Origin: Streptomyces sp. NBC_01428
GTDB taxonomy: Bacteria > Actinomycetota > Actinomycetes > Streptomycetales > Streptomycetaceae
Direction: 5' to 3'
Assembly (NCBI RefSeq): GCF_036231965.1
Contig: NZ_CP109499.1
Location: 1,922,001-1,986,000, forward strand
Length of the DNA: 64,000 nucleotides
Shown here piece by piece: positions 1 to 8,336 of this stretch; positions within the stretch are counted from its first letter, which is position 1, and each line of letters opens with the position of its first letter. The position numbers were made by a program, and so were the translations under genes. The notes beneath the pieces are model-generated. The model was not told where the DNA came from, made no database searches, and saw only the letters and a program-made list of their open reading frames with translations.

Positions 1-58
1 CATCGTCGCCTCCAGAGGGACGCGCGGAGCACTCCCCGCGCGACCGGGAGCACACTTC

Positions 59-79
59 GACAACTGTCAACAATATTGT
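59..79. promoter_or_regulatory. Candidate operator pair upstream of ABC importer
   Basis: Two adjacent AT-rich inverted repeats stand out in GC-rich DNA: GACA-AC-TGTC at 59-68 and the perfect palindrome ACAATATTGT at 70-79. They lie just upstream of the -35 element of the importer promoter, a position suited to a dimeric repressor or activator. No regulator gene is visible downstream, so the cognate protein is probably encoded left of the window. The protein that binds is inference. Confidence 0.4.
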
Positions 80-91
80 CAGCCAGAGCCA

Positions 92-120
92 TTGACCCGG
101 CTCCGGCGGGGTTCTACCTT
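92..120 (+). promoter_or_regulatory. Putative sigma-70 type promoter of the ABC importer operon
   Basis: TTGACC at 92-97 and TACCTT at 115-120 are separated by 17 nt and resemble the -35/-10 pair of a vegetative (HrdB-type) Streptomyces promoter. Transcription would begin near 127, leaving a leader of about 60 nt before the lipoprotein start at 189. Confidence 0.45.
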
Positions 121-134
121 CGCGCTGTGCACCA

Positions 135-153
135 TTGTGCGGTCTGCGCACAA
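135..153 (+). promoter_or_regulatory. Inverted repeat in the leader of the ABC importer operon
   Basis: TTGTGCG (135-141) and CGCACAA (147-153) form a perfect 7-bp stem around a 5-nt loop. It lies just after the predicted transcription start, where it could act as an operator or an mRNA hairpin. It is too short and isolated to be matched to a known riboswitch class. Confidence 0.3.
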
Positions 154-188
154 CCTGTCGGAACACTTACGTCTGCACAGGAGGAGCC

Positions 189-1160
189 ATGCGTCGTCTG
201 CTCGCCGGTATCGCGGTCGGAACCTTTCTGGTCGCCGCGTCGGCCTGCGGTTCGTCCGACGGCGGTGGCGCCTCGGACAAGAACGCGTCGTCCGGCGGCA
301 CCACCACGGTCAAGCTGGGCGTCATCCCCATCGTCGATGTCGCCCCCGTCTATCTGGGCCAGAAGAAGGGCTTCTACGCCAAGCACGGACTGAAGCTGTC
401 ACTGACGACGGCACAGGGCGGCGCGGCGATCGTGCCGGGGGTCGTCTCGGGCCAGTTCCAGTTCGGCTTCTCCAACATGACCTCACTGATGGTCGCCCAG
501 TCGAACAACGTTCCCGTGCGCGCCATCGCCAACGGAGTGGCCTCGACGGGCGTCACGGGCAAGGACTTCGGCGCCATCACGGTCAAGAAGGGCAGTGCGA
601 TCAGCTCGCCGAAGCAGCTGGAGGGCAAGAAGGTCGCCGTCAACACCCTCAAGAACATCAACGAGACGGCCGTGCGCGAGTCCGTGCGCAAGGCCGGCGG
701 CGACCCGGCGAAGGTCAAGTTCGTCGAGCTGGCCTTCGACCAGATGCCCGCGGCCCTCGACAGCGGCCAGATCGACGCCGCCATGGTGGTCGAGCCCGCG
801 CTCGCCACGGTCAGGAGCCAGGGCGCCACCGAGATCGCCTCGTCCCTGGTCGACGTCGCCAAGGACCTCACCGTCGCGATGTACTTCACCTCGAACCAGT
901 ACGCGCAGCAGCACCCCGACACCGTCAAGAAGTTCCAGGCGGCGACGGCCGAGTCCCTCGCCTACGCCGACACCCACCCGGACGAGGTCCGCGCGATCGT
1001 CACCACGTACACGAAGATCCCGGCGGCCGTCCTCGCGAAGGTGACGCTGCCGAAGTGGCCGGCCGGGGCGAACCGCGCCTCGATCGAGGCATTGGAGCAA
1101 CTCGGGCAGCAGGACGGGCTGTTCAAGACCGCGCCCGACCTGGACAAGCTGCTGCCGTGA
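189..1160 (+). CDS. NMT1/SsuA-type ABC transporter substrate-binding lipoprotein
   Basis: Periplasmic-type solute-binding lipoprotein of 323 residues, the capture component of an importer for a small organic or sulfonate-like molecule. The N-terminus MRRLLAGIAVGTFLVAASAC is a lipoprotein signal peptide with a lipobox ending at Cys20. The body has the type II binding fold of the NMT1/SsuA/THI5-like family (segments such as GVIPIVDVAPVYLGQKKG and an LEGKKVAVNT stretch). The start is fixed by a strong AGGAGG ribosome site 4 nt upstream. It is the first gene of a four-gene operon whose next gene overlaps its stop by 4 nt. The substrate cannot be read from sequence; taurine/alkanesulfonate, thiamine-pyrimidine, riboflavin and hydantoin systems share this architecture. 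Confidence 0.85.
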   Translation: MRRLLAGIAVGTFLVAASACGSSDGGGASDKNASSGGTTTVKLGVIPIVDVAPVYLGQKKGFYAKHGLKLSLTTAQGGAAIVPGVVSGQFQFGFSNMTSLMVAQSNNVPVRAIANGVASTGVTGKDFGAITVKKGSAISSPKQLEGKKVAVNTLKNINETAVRESVRKAGGDPAKVKFVELAFDQMPAALDSGQIDAAMVVEPALATVRSQGATEIASSLVDVAKDLTVAMYFTSNQYAQQHPDTVKKFQAATAESLAYADTHPDEVRAIVTTYTKIPAAVLAKVTLPKWPAGANRASIEALEQLGQQDGLFKTAPDLDKLLP

Positions 1161-1963
1161 AGCGGAGGCAGCCACACGCGGGCGGCGCCGCACGGGTCCC
1201 GAACGCCGTTCTGGGCGCCGCCGGGCTCGCGGCCTTCCTCGCCCTCGGCGAAGTGGTGCCGCGGCTCGGCATCGTCAAGGAGCGGTATTTCCCGCCCACC
1301 AGCCGCATCGCCGGCGCGCTCGTCGACGAGATCGGCGAGCGCGCCTTCTGGACGGACCTCGGCGACACCCTCACCGGCTGGGCCCTTGGCCTCGCCATCG
1401 CGGTCGGCGCGGGCATCGTCGCAGGGGTGACCGTGTCGGTGGTGCCGTATCTGCGGGAGGCGACCGCCTCGACGATCGAGTTCCTGCGCCCCATCCCCTC
1501 GGTGGCCCTCATCCCGCTCGCCGTGCTCCTCTACGGCACCGAACTGCGGTCGGTGCTCCTCCTCGTCGTGTACGCCTCCTTCTGGCAGGTCCTCGTCCAG
1601 GTCATGTACGGCGTGCGGGACGTCGACCCGGTGGCCGAGGAGACGGCGCGCTCGTACGGACTCGGCACCTGGGCGAGGGTGCGCCACGTCCTGTGGCCGA
1701 CGGCCCTCCCCTACGTGATGACCGGCGTCCGGCTCGCCGCGGCCGTCGCCCTGATCCTCACCGTGACCGCCGAACTCGTCATCGGCGCACCGGGGTTGGG
1801 GGCACGTATCGCGGTCGCCCAGGCCTCGCAGGCGGTCCCCGAGATGTACGCGCTCATCGTCGTCACGGGTCTGCTCGGGCTGCTCATCAACGTGGGGGCC
1901 CGGTCGGTGGAGCGGCACGCGCTGGCCTGGCACCAGTCGGTGCGCGGGGAGGTGGCGGTGTGA
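1157..1963 (+). CDS. ABC transporter permease (SsuC/TauC family), first of two
   Basis: Inner-membrane permease of 268 residues with about six hydrophobic segments and the EAA-type cytoplasmic loop (EETARSYGLGTWARVRHVLW) that docks on the ATPase. It starts at a GTG whose last bases are the TGA of the lipoprotein gene (GTGA overlap), so translation is probably coupled. The next permease is related but not identical; two permease genes suggest a heterodimeric channel, whereas many SsuABC/TauABC systems have one. Transport direction (import) follows from the associated binding protein. Confidence 0.85.
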   Translation: MKRRQPHAGGAARVPNAVLGAAGLAAFLALGEVVPRLGIVKERYFPPTSRIAGALVDEIGERAFWTDLGDTLTGWALGLAIAVGAGIVAGVTVSVVPYLREATASTIEFLRPIPSVALIPLAVLLYGTELRSVLLLVVYASFWQVLVQVMYGVRDVDPVAEETARSYGLGTWARVRHVLWPTALPYVMTGVRLAAAVALILTVTAELVIGAPGLGARIAVAQASQAVPEMYALIVVTGLLGLLINVGARSVERHALAWHQSVRGEVAV

Positions 1964-2778
1964 CGGACGTGCCCACCGGCCGCACCCGGCCGAACCGGGG
2001 ATGGGTCCTCCTGCTGCGGGCGCTGTTCGTCGTCGCGCTCCCCGCCCTGCTCGTCGCCGTGTGGTGGCTCGCCTCGGACGGCAGCACGAACGTGTACTGG
2101 CCACCGCTGCGCACCATCCTGAAGACGTTCCCGGACGTCTGGACGGGCGACCGGCTCCGCGCCGACCTGCTGCCCAGTCTGCTGCGGCTCCTCGCCGGCT
2201 ACGCGGTGGCCGGCGTCGCCGGGATAGCCCTCGGCACGCTCATCGGCTCCTACCGGACGGTGCGGGCCGTGTGCGAACCCGTCCTGGAGTTCCTGCGCGC
2301 GGTGCCACCGCCCGTCCTCGTCCCCGTCATCATGCTGTTCGCCGGGATCGGCGACACCATGAAGATCGCGGTGATCGCGAGCGGCTGCGTCTGGCCGGTC
2401 CTGCTCAACACCGTCGAGGGGGTACGGGCCGTCGACTCCGTGATGTCCGAGACGGCCCGCTCGTACGGGATCACCGGCCCGGCACGGATGCGCGCGGTGG
2501 TGCTGCCCGCGGCGAGCCCGCAGATCTTCGCGGGGCTGCGCCAGGCCCTGTCCATCGGGATCATCCTGATGGTCATCAGCGAGATGTTCGCGGCCAGCAA
2601 CGGTCTCGGCTTCACCATCGTGCAGTTCCAGCGCGGTTTCGCGATCCCCGACATGTGGACCGGGATCCTCGTCCTCGGTCTGCTCGGGTTCCTTCTCTCG
2701 GTCGTCCTCCGGCTCGTGGAGCGCCGGGTGCTCGGCTGGTACCACGGTCTGCGGGACTCCTCCCGGCGGTCCCCGTGA
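1960..2778 (+). CDS. ABC transporter permease (SsuC/TauC family), second of two
   Basis: Second membrane subunit, 272 residues, overlapping the first permease by GTGA. It has a first membrane helix near residues 16-35, an EAA loop (SETARSYGITGPARMRAVVLP) and a hydrophobic C-terminal half. Retaining two distinct permeases in one operon suggests a heterodimeric channel. It is followed by the ATPase gene, giving binding protein, permease, permease, ATPase. Confidence 0.85.
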   Translation: MTDVPTGRTRPNRGWVLLLRALFVVALPALLVAVWWLASDGSTNVYWPPLRTILKTFPDVWTGDRLRADLLPSLLRLLAGYAVAGVAGIALGTLIGSYRTVRAVCEPVLEFLRAVPPPVLVPVIMLFAGIGDTMKIAVIASGCVWPVLLNTVEGVRAVDSVMSETARSYGITGPARMRAVVLPAASPQIFAGLRQALSIGIILMVISEMFAASNGLGFTIVQFQRGFAIPDMWTGILVLGLLGFLLSVVLRLVERRVLGWYHGLRDSSRRSP

Positions 2779-2801
2779 CGACGCTCGCGAAAGGGCGGTC
2801 C

Positions 2802-3614
2802 ATGCACGCGTCTCTGGTCGTCACCGGCCTGCGGAAGGTCTACGAGGGGGCGGGGCGCCGGGTGGAGGCGGTCCGCGACCTCACCTTCACCGTGGACACG
2901 GGTGAACTCGTCTGCCTGGTCGGCCCGTCGGGCTGCGGCAAGACGACCCTGCTCAGGTGCATGGCCGGGCTGCTCACCCCGACGGCGGGCGAGGTGCGGC
3001 TCGCCGGGCGCCCGGTGAGCGGGCCGCCGCCCGGCATGGCCTTCGTCTTCCAGGAGTACGGACGCAGCCTCTTCCCCTGGATGCGGGTCGGCGAGAACGT
3101 CGAACTGCCCCTGAGGCAGAAGAGGCTGGGCAGGGGCCGGCGGCGCGAACTCGTCGCCGACGCGCTGGAGTCCGTCGGCCTGTCGGACGCGGCCGGCGCC
3201 TATCCGTGGCAGTTGTCCGGCGGGATGCAGCAGCGGGTCGCCATCGCCCGGGCCCTGGCCTACGAGCCCGAGGTGCTGCTGATGGACGAGCCGTTCGCGG
3301 CGGTCGACGCGCAGACCCGCGCCGACCTGGAGGACCTGGTCCGCCGGCTGTGGCGGGAGCGCGGGATGACCATCCTGTTCGTGACGCACGACATCGACGA
3401 GGCCGTCTATCTCGGCGAGAGGGTCCTGATCCTGTCGGCCTCCCCCACCGTGGTGCGGGAGCAGCTGACGGTGGATCTGCCGGACGAGCGGGACCAGTTG
3501 CACACGCGCGTGGCCCCGCGCTTCGCCGAGTTGCGGACCCATGTGTACGAGCAGATCCAGGCGGCGAAGCGCGGGGAGGTCCTCACGCGGACGGATACGC
3601 CTCCACTTCGCTGA
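2802..3614 (+). CDS. ABC transporter ATP-binding protein (SsuB/TauB family)
   Basis: Cytoplasmic ATPase of 270 residues that powers the importer. Walker A is GPSGCGKTT at residues 41-49, the signature is LSGGMQQRVAIARALA, Walker B is VLLMDEPFAAVD, and the switch histidine is in FVTHDIDEA. ATG 2802 is preferred because GAAAGGG lies 6 nt upstream; an in-frame GTG at 2775 overlapping the previous stop (GTGA) would add nine residues. The last 32 bp overlap the 3' end of the convergent GH87 gene, so the two transcripts are antisense at their ends. Confidence 0.88.
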   Translation: MHASLVVTGLRKVYEGAGRRVEAVRDLTFTVDTGELVCLVGPSGCGKTTLLRCMAGLLTPTAGEVRLAGRPVSGPPPGMAFVFQEYGRSLFPWMRVGENVELPLRQKRLGRGRRRELVADALESVGLSDAAGAYPWQLSGGMQQRVAIARALAYEPEVLLMDEPFAAVDAQTRADLEDLVRRLWRERGMTILFVTHDIDEAVYLGERVLILSASPTVVREQLTVDLPDERDQLHTRVAPRFAELRTHVYEQIQAAKRGEVLTRTDTPPLR

Positions 3615-5766
3615 GCTGCGCCGCGGGCCAGCCGGTGTTCGCCGTGACGTTCAGCCGGAGGTAGCGCAGGCTCGTGCCGGCCGGCAACGGGATCGTCACG
3701 GTGTTGCCGCTCGCCGGGTCGAAGCGGTAGCCCTGCGAGCCGGCCACCGTGGAGTAGCCGGAGCCGTCGGTGCTGCCCAGCACGGACAGGGTCTGGGTGC
3801 GGGCGGCCCAGGCCGTGGCGGGCGGCAGCTTCAGGACGACGCGGCGAACCGCCTGGGCGGAGCCGAGGTCCACCGTGATGGCCTGCGGGAAGGCGTTGTT
3901 GCTCGACTCCCAGTAGCTGTTGGCGTCCCCGTCGACGGCTCTGCCCGGGGTGTAGACGTCCTGGGAGCCGGTGGCGGTGGCCGGCCGGCCCTTGGCCAGG
4001 TTGGCGTTCTGGTCCGGCGGCGGGGTTCCCTGGCCGGGCTGCGGCCACGCCGAGCAGTTCGACCAGGTGCTGCTCCAGCCGGAGTTGCCTCCGCCGTCGG
4101 TGACGGTGAAGGTGCCGGAGCCGCTCGGGTAGGGGCAGTTGTAGATGCCGGCCGCGCCGACGCCGGTGGCCTGGACGTTGCTGAACTTCGCGGAGCCCGG
4201 GGTCTCGGCCTGGACGACGACCGTCCCGGTGTTCTTCACGGTCGCCCCGGTCACGTTGATGTTGGACGTCGCGTATCCGCGGCCGCCGCCGGAGACGAAC
4301 TCGAAGGCGCTGTACGGGCTGTCGGTGATGGTCGTGTTGGTGATGTTGACGCTCGCGTTGATCGCGCTGTCGTAGGAGTCGACCCGCAGCGCGCCCATCG
4401 GGTGACCCCAGTTGGGGTTGACCGCCCCGGTGCGCACCAGGGTGTTGCCGTCGACGGTGATGGTGCCGGCGAGCGGGGAGAAGGGGTCGAGGAACTTCTG
4501 GTTGGAGACGGCGATGCCGCTGCCGAGGGCGTTGGTGTCGGACACCAGGTTGTTCTTGACGCTGATGTCGGTGCCGCCGTAGATCGCGATGCCGTTGGCG
4601 AGGTTGGGCTGCGAGATGGTGTTGCTCTCGAAGCTGGAGTTGCTGTCGGCGCCGTTCAGCGACCACATGGCGAGCGAGTCGTCCCCCTGGTTGCGCAGGA
4701 AGTTGTTGCTCACGCGGACGCCGTGCGCGTTGCCGTTGAGGTTGAGGCCGTCGGCGGTGGTGTCGAGGATGCGGTTGTTCTCCACCACGAGGTTGTCGTT
4801 GTTGCCGGTCAGCCAGAGGCCGACCTTGAGGTGCTGGATCCACATCCCGGAGACCGAACTGCCGGGTCCGAGGGAGCCGTTGACGAAGTTGTCCGGGTTG
4901 GAGTCGACGCGCTCGGTGACCTCGCCGATGACGGCGAAGTTCTTGAGGTGGACGCCGCCGGAGGAGCCGCCCTGGTCGATGAAGCGGGACGCGTGGACGA
5001 CGGAGTACCAGCCGCCGGCGCCCTGGAGGGTCACGTTCTGGACGCCGCTGAGCGAGGACGTCACCCGGTAGTCGCCCGGCGGGATCCACACGACGCCGCC
5101 CTGGGCGGCGGAGATGGCGTCCCGGAAGGCCTGGGTGGAGTCGCCCTGCCCGCTGGGGTCCGCGCCCTTGTCGGTGACGGACACCGATCCCGCGGGCCGG
5201 GCCGCGGCGGCGGCGACCTGTTCGAAGTCCGCCACGTCGACGGTGACCTGGGTCGAGGTGGCCTGGAAGGCGATCTTGTCGCCCGCCTGGACGTTCTGGC
5301 CGAGGAGCAGCCGGGCGTTGTCGAAGAAGTGGTGCTGCTTGGCGCCGGCGATCCAGGACGTGTCCACGTAGGAGTACTTGGAGGTGACCGCGAGCGTCTT
5401 GGAGATCCTGGTTCCGTTGACGTACACGTCGAGCGTCCCCGACTGGCCGTCGGGGACGCTGTAGGAGACGTTCACGGCGTTGGCCGCGCGCGGGGCGGTG
5501 AACTCGACGCGCTGGCCCGCGGACAGGCGGACGGCCTGCCGGCCGGAGGCCTCCGAGGCGAGGCTGCCCTGGGTGTAGTCGGGGCCGACCCTCGTGCCCG
5601 TCGTGGTGGCCGACTCCGCCTCGACCGAGGTGAAGGGGAGACTCGCGCCGGCCGCCGCCACCGCGGCGTGGGCCGTGGTGGCGGCGAGCATCCCGGCGGC
5701 GAGGGCGACGGCCGCGGCGCAGGCGAGGGGCACGCGTCCGACACGTCCGACAGTGGTGCTGTGCAT
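3583..5766 (-). CDS. Secreted GH87 alpha-1,3-glucanase (mutanase/mycodextranase) with N- and C-terminal carbohydrate-binding domains
   Basis: Extracellular endo-hydrolase of 727 residues, predicted to cut alpha-1,3-glucan of fungal walls or bacterial mutan. A Sec signal peptide ends near TAHA (residue 34). Residues 42-190 form a CBM6/35-like beta-sandwich, about 195-570 a parallel beta-helix starting at VSVTDKGADPSGQGDSTQAF, and about 600-727 an F5/8-type C (CBM32-like) domain beginning NLAKGRPATATGS. Asp339, Asp362 and Asp363 (TTADGLN and QGDDSLAMW) have the 23/24-residue spacing I recall for the catalytic triad of characterised GH87 enzymes. The ATG follows GAAGGGA. It is the last gene of the minus-strand sugar-uptake operon, 53 bp after the GH13 gene. 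The GH87 family call is from memory; another beta-helix glycanase is the alternative. Confidence 0.75.
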   Translation of the reverse strand: MHSTTVGRVGRVPLACAAAVALAAGMLAATTAHAAVAAAGASLPFTSVEAESATTTGTRVGPDYTQGSLASEASGRQAVRLSAGQRVEFTAPRAANAVNVSYSVPDGQSGTLDVYVNGTRISKTLAVTSKYSYVDTSWIAGAKQHHFFDNARLLLGQNVQAGDKIAFQATSTQVTVDVADFEQVAAAAARPAGSVSVTDKGADPSGQGDSTQAFRDAISAAQGGVVWIPPGDYRVTSSLSGVQNVTLQGAGGWYSVVHASRFIDQGGSSGGVHLKNFAVIGEVTERVDSNPDNFVNGSLGPGSSVSGMWIQHLKVGLWLTGNNDNLVVENNRILDTTADGLNLNGNAHGVRVSNNFLRNQGDDSLAMWSLNGADSNSSFESNTISQPNLANGIAIYGGTDISVKNNLVSDTNALGSGIAVSNQKFLDPFSPLAGTITVDGNTLVRTGAVNPNWGHPMGALRVDSYDSAINASVNITNTTITDSPYSAFEFVSGGGRGYATSNINVTGATVKNTGTVVVQAETPGSAKFSNVQATGVGAAGIYNCPYPSGSGTFTVTDGGGNSGWSSTWSNCSAWPQPGQGTPPPDQNANLAKGRPATATGSQDVYTPGRAVDGDANSYWESSNNAFPQAITVDLGSAQAVRRVVLKLPPATAWAARTQTLSVLGSTDGSGYSTVAGSQGYRFDPASGNTVTIPLPAGTSLRYLRLNVTANTGWPAAQLSEVEAYPSA

Positions 5767-5819
5767 GTGCTGATCCCTTCGAGGTGGGGGTGGGGGCAGC
5801 GGTGCGCGGTCCGGCGGCG

Positions 5820-7421
5820 TCAGGCGCGCAGCCACACCGCCGTGTCCGGTGGGAGGAAGCCGTCCGCGTCCAGCGCGGCGCTGCCGAGCAGGAGTTCGGA
5901 GTGCTCCGGGAGTTCGACCGGGCCGTCGGCCAGGTTGACGACGCAGAGCAGGCCGTCGGTGCGGGCGAAGGCGAGGACGCCCTCGGGTGCGGGCTGCCAG
6001 GTGAGGGGGCCGTCGCCGAATCCGGGTTCGGCGCGGCGGATGCCGAGGGCGGTCCGGTACAGGCTCAGCATCGAGTCGGGGTCCTCGGCCTGCCGGTCGG
6101 CCGCGTAGCCGGGCCAGTCGGCGGGTTGCGGGAGCCACGGGTCGCCGCCGAACCCGGCGTGCGGCGCCTCGGCCTGCCAGGGCAGGGGCACCCGGCATCC
6201 GTCGCGGCCCGGGTCCGTTCCGCCGGAGCGGAGGTACATCGGGTCCTGGATGCTCTCCAGCGGCAGCTCGACCTCGGGCAGGCCGAGTTCCTCGCCCTGG
6301 TAGACGTACACGGAGCCGGGCAGCGCGAGCGAGAGCAGGGCGGCGGCCCGGGCCCTTCGGGTGCCGAGGGCGAGGTCGGTGGGGGTTCCGAAGGCCTTGG
6401 CGGTGAACTCGAAGCCGGTCTCGGTGCGGCCGTAGCGGGTGACCGTGCGGGTCACGTCGTGGTTGCACAGCACCCAGGTGGCCGGCGCCCCGACGGGCGC
6501 GTGCTCCGCGAGGGTGTCGTCGATGGAGGTACGCAGCCGTGCCGCGTCCCAGGGGCAGGACAGGAAGGAGAAGTTGAACGCGGTGTGCAGCTCGTCCGGG
6601 CGCAGGTAGCGGGCGAAGCGTTCGGTGTCGGGGAGCCAGACCTCGCCGACGAAGACCCCGTCGTAGGCGTCGGCGACCGACCGCCAGGAGCGGTAGATGT
6701 CGTGCAGGTCGTCGCGGTCGACGTACGGGTTCGGGTCGACGCCCTCGACGTAGTCCGGCAGCTCGGGGTCCTTGGCGAGCAGCGCGGCCGAGTCGATGCG
6801 GACGCCCGCGACGCCCCGGTCGAACCAGAAGCGGAGGATCTCCTCGTGCTCCTGCCGGACGGCCGGGTGGTCCCAGTTGAGGTCGGGCTGCTCGGGGGTG
6901 AAGAGGTGCAGGTACCAGTCGCCGTCGGGCAGCCGGGTCCACACGGGTTCGGTGGAGCCGGCGAACTGGGAGGGCCAGTCGTTGGGCGGGAGTTCGCCGT
7001 TCTCGCCGCGGCCGGGGCGGAAGTGGAACAGCTCGCGTTCCGGGCCGCCCGCCAGGGCCGCCTGGAACCACGGGTGCTGGTCGGACACGTGGTTGGGCAC
7101 GATGTCGACCAGGGTGCGGATGCCCAGTTCACGGGCCTCGGCGATGAGCTTCTCCGCCTCGGCGAGCGTCCCGAAGGCCGGGTCGATGGAGCGGTAGTCG
7201 GCGACGTCGTAACCGCCGTCGGCCATGGGCGAGCGGTACCAGGGGTTGAACCACAGTGCGTCCACGCCGAGTTCGGCGAGATAGGGAAGTCTGGCGCGGA
7301 CACCCGCGAGGTCGCCGGTGCCGTCGCCGTCGCCGTCCGAGAAGCTGCGGACGTACACCTGGTAGATGACGGCGGATCGCCACCACGCGGACTGATTTCG
7401 GGCAGGGCGGGGCTGTCCCAC
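5820..7421 (-). CDS. GH13 alpha-glucosidase (oligo-1,6/alpha-1,4-glucosidase type)
   Basis: Cytoplasmic exo-glucosidase, about 533 residues with no signal peptide, expected to split imported alpha-linked oligosaccharides to glucose. The GH13 barrel motifs are clear: DIVPNH, GVRID (nucleophile Asp210 counted from this start), FVGEVW (acid/base Glu260) and NHDVTR (Asp322). The GTG at 7421 is preferred because GAAAGG sits 9 nt upstream; GTG 7451 would add ten residues and leave only 9 bp to the preceding permease. Family members usually act on alpha-1,4 or alpha-1,6 links; given the GH87 neighbour, activity on nigerose (alpha-1,3) is an inference worth testing. Confidence 0.85.
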   Translation of the reverse strand: MGQPRPARNQSAWWRSAVIYQVYVRSFSDGDGDGTGDLAGVRARLPYLAELGVDALWFNPWYRSPMADGGYDVADYRSIDPAFGTLAEAEKLIAEARELGIRTLVDIVPNHVSDQHPWFQAALAGGPERELFHFRPGRGENGELPPNDWPSQFAGSTEPVWTRLPDGDWYLHLFTPEQPDLNWDHPAVRQEHEEILRFWFDRGVAGVRIDSAALLAKDPELPDYVEGVDPNPYVDRDDLHDIYRSWRSVADAYDGVFVGEVWLPDTERFARYLRPDELHTAFNFSFLSCPWDAARLRTSIDDTLAEHAPVGAPATWVLCNHDVTRTVTRYGRTETGFEFTAKAFGTPTDLALGTRRARAAALLSLALPGSVYVYQGEELGLPEVELPLESIQDPMYLRSGGTDPGRDGCRVPLPWQAEAPHAGFGGDPWLPQPADWPGYAADRQAEDPDSMLSLYRTALGIRRAEPGFGDGPLTWQPAPEGVLAFARTDGLLCVVNLADGPVELPEHSELLLGSAALDADGFLPPDTAVWLRA

Positions 7422-7460
7422 GGTGCGATGCCTTTCGTTCGAGGAGGTCACGTACAGGCG

Positions 7461-8336
7461 TCAGCCCTTGGTGCTGCCCGCGCTGATCCCGGCGATGATG
7501 TGCCGTTGGAAGACCAGGAACATCACGACCATGGGGATGCTCGCGATCACCATCGCGGCGATGAGCACGGTCAGTTGGATGTTCTGCGACAGCTGGACGA
7601 GTGCCACGCTGATCGGCTGTTTGTCGGTGTCGGAGAAGACCATCAGCGGCCAGAGGAAGTCCTGCCACACGGCGACCAGGGCGAAGATCGACACGACGCC
7701 GAGGACGGGCCGGGACATCGGCAGCACGATCGACCACAGGGTGCGCAGTTTCCCGGCGCCGTCGATCTCGGCGGCCTCCAGGACGTCGCGCGGGATCTGG
7801 TCGAAGAAGCGTTTGAGGAGATAGAGGTTGAAGGCGTTGGCGACGGCCGGCAGCCAGATGCCGAGCGGGTCGTTCAGCAGACTGGTGTGGATGAGGGGCA
7901 GGTCGGCGACCGTCAGGTACTTCGGTACGACCAGGGCCTGCGCCGGGACCATCAGGGTGGCGAGGATGCCGCCGAGGATCACCTTGCCGAAGGCGGGCTT
8001 CAGCTTGGAGAGGGCGTACGCGGCGGCGGTGCAGAAGACGAGCTGGAGGATCCAGGCCCCCGCCGCCTGGACGACCGTGTTCCACAGGTGCGTGGGCAGG
8101 TCCATCAGGTCCCACGCGTCGGTGTAGCCGGACAGGTGCCATGTGTCGGGGACGAGGGTCGGCGGTGTGCGCGTCACCTCGTCCGGCGACTTCATGGCGC
8201 CGGTCACCATCCAGTAGACGGGGAACAGGAAGGCCAGCGCGAAGAGCAGGACCACGCCGCAGAAGACGGTCCAGTAGACGGCCTTGCCGCGGGGGCGGGC
8301 CAGGGTGAGCGGGGAGACCAGGGTGCGCGTGCTCAT
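7461..8336 (-). CDS. Sugar ABC transporter permease, MalG type
   Basis: Inner-membrane subunit (291 residues) of a carbohydrate uptake ABC transporter of the CUT1 class. A first helix lies near residues 20-45, further membrane spans follow, and the EAA loop EAAEIDGAGKLRTLWSIVLP contacts the ATPase. Its ATG overlaps the TGA of the upstream MalF-type gene (ATGA). No ATPase gene is in the operon; in Streptomyces such importers share the multi-sugar ATPase MsiK, so that partner is expected elsewhere. Confidence 0.88.
   Translation of the reverse strand: MSTRTLVSPLTLARPRGKAVYWTVFCGVVLLFALAFLFPVYWMVTGAMKSPDEVTRTPPTLVPDTWHLSGYTDAWDLMDLPTHLWNTVVQAAGAWILQLVFCTAAAYALSKLKPAFGKVILGGILATLMVPAQALVVPKYLTVADLPLIHTSLLNDPLGIWLPAVANAFNLYLLKRFFDQIPRDVLEAAEIDGAGKLRTLWSIVLPMSRPVLGVVSIFALVAVWQDFLWPLMVFSDTDKQPISVALVQLSQNIQLTVLIAAMVIASIPMVVMFLVFQRHIIAGISAGSTKG

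Noticed and set aside
92..1963. Long continuous frame through the binding protein into the permease
   Set aside because: The first 350 codons overlap a clear lipoprotein gene in another frame; only the part from GTG 1157 has membrane segments and the EAA loop.
3541..6108. 855-codon open frame on the plus strand
   Set aside because: Antisense shadow of the GH87 and GH13 genes; Gly/Val/Arg-rich with no domain and no ribosome site. High-GC DNA makes such frames common.
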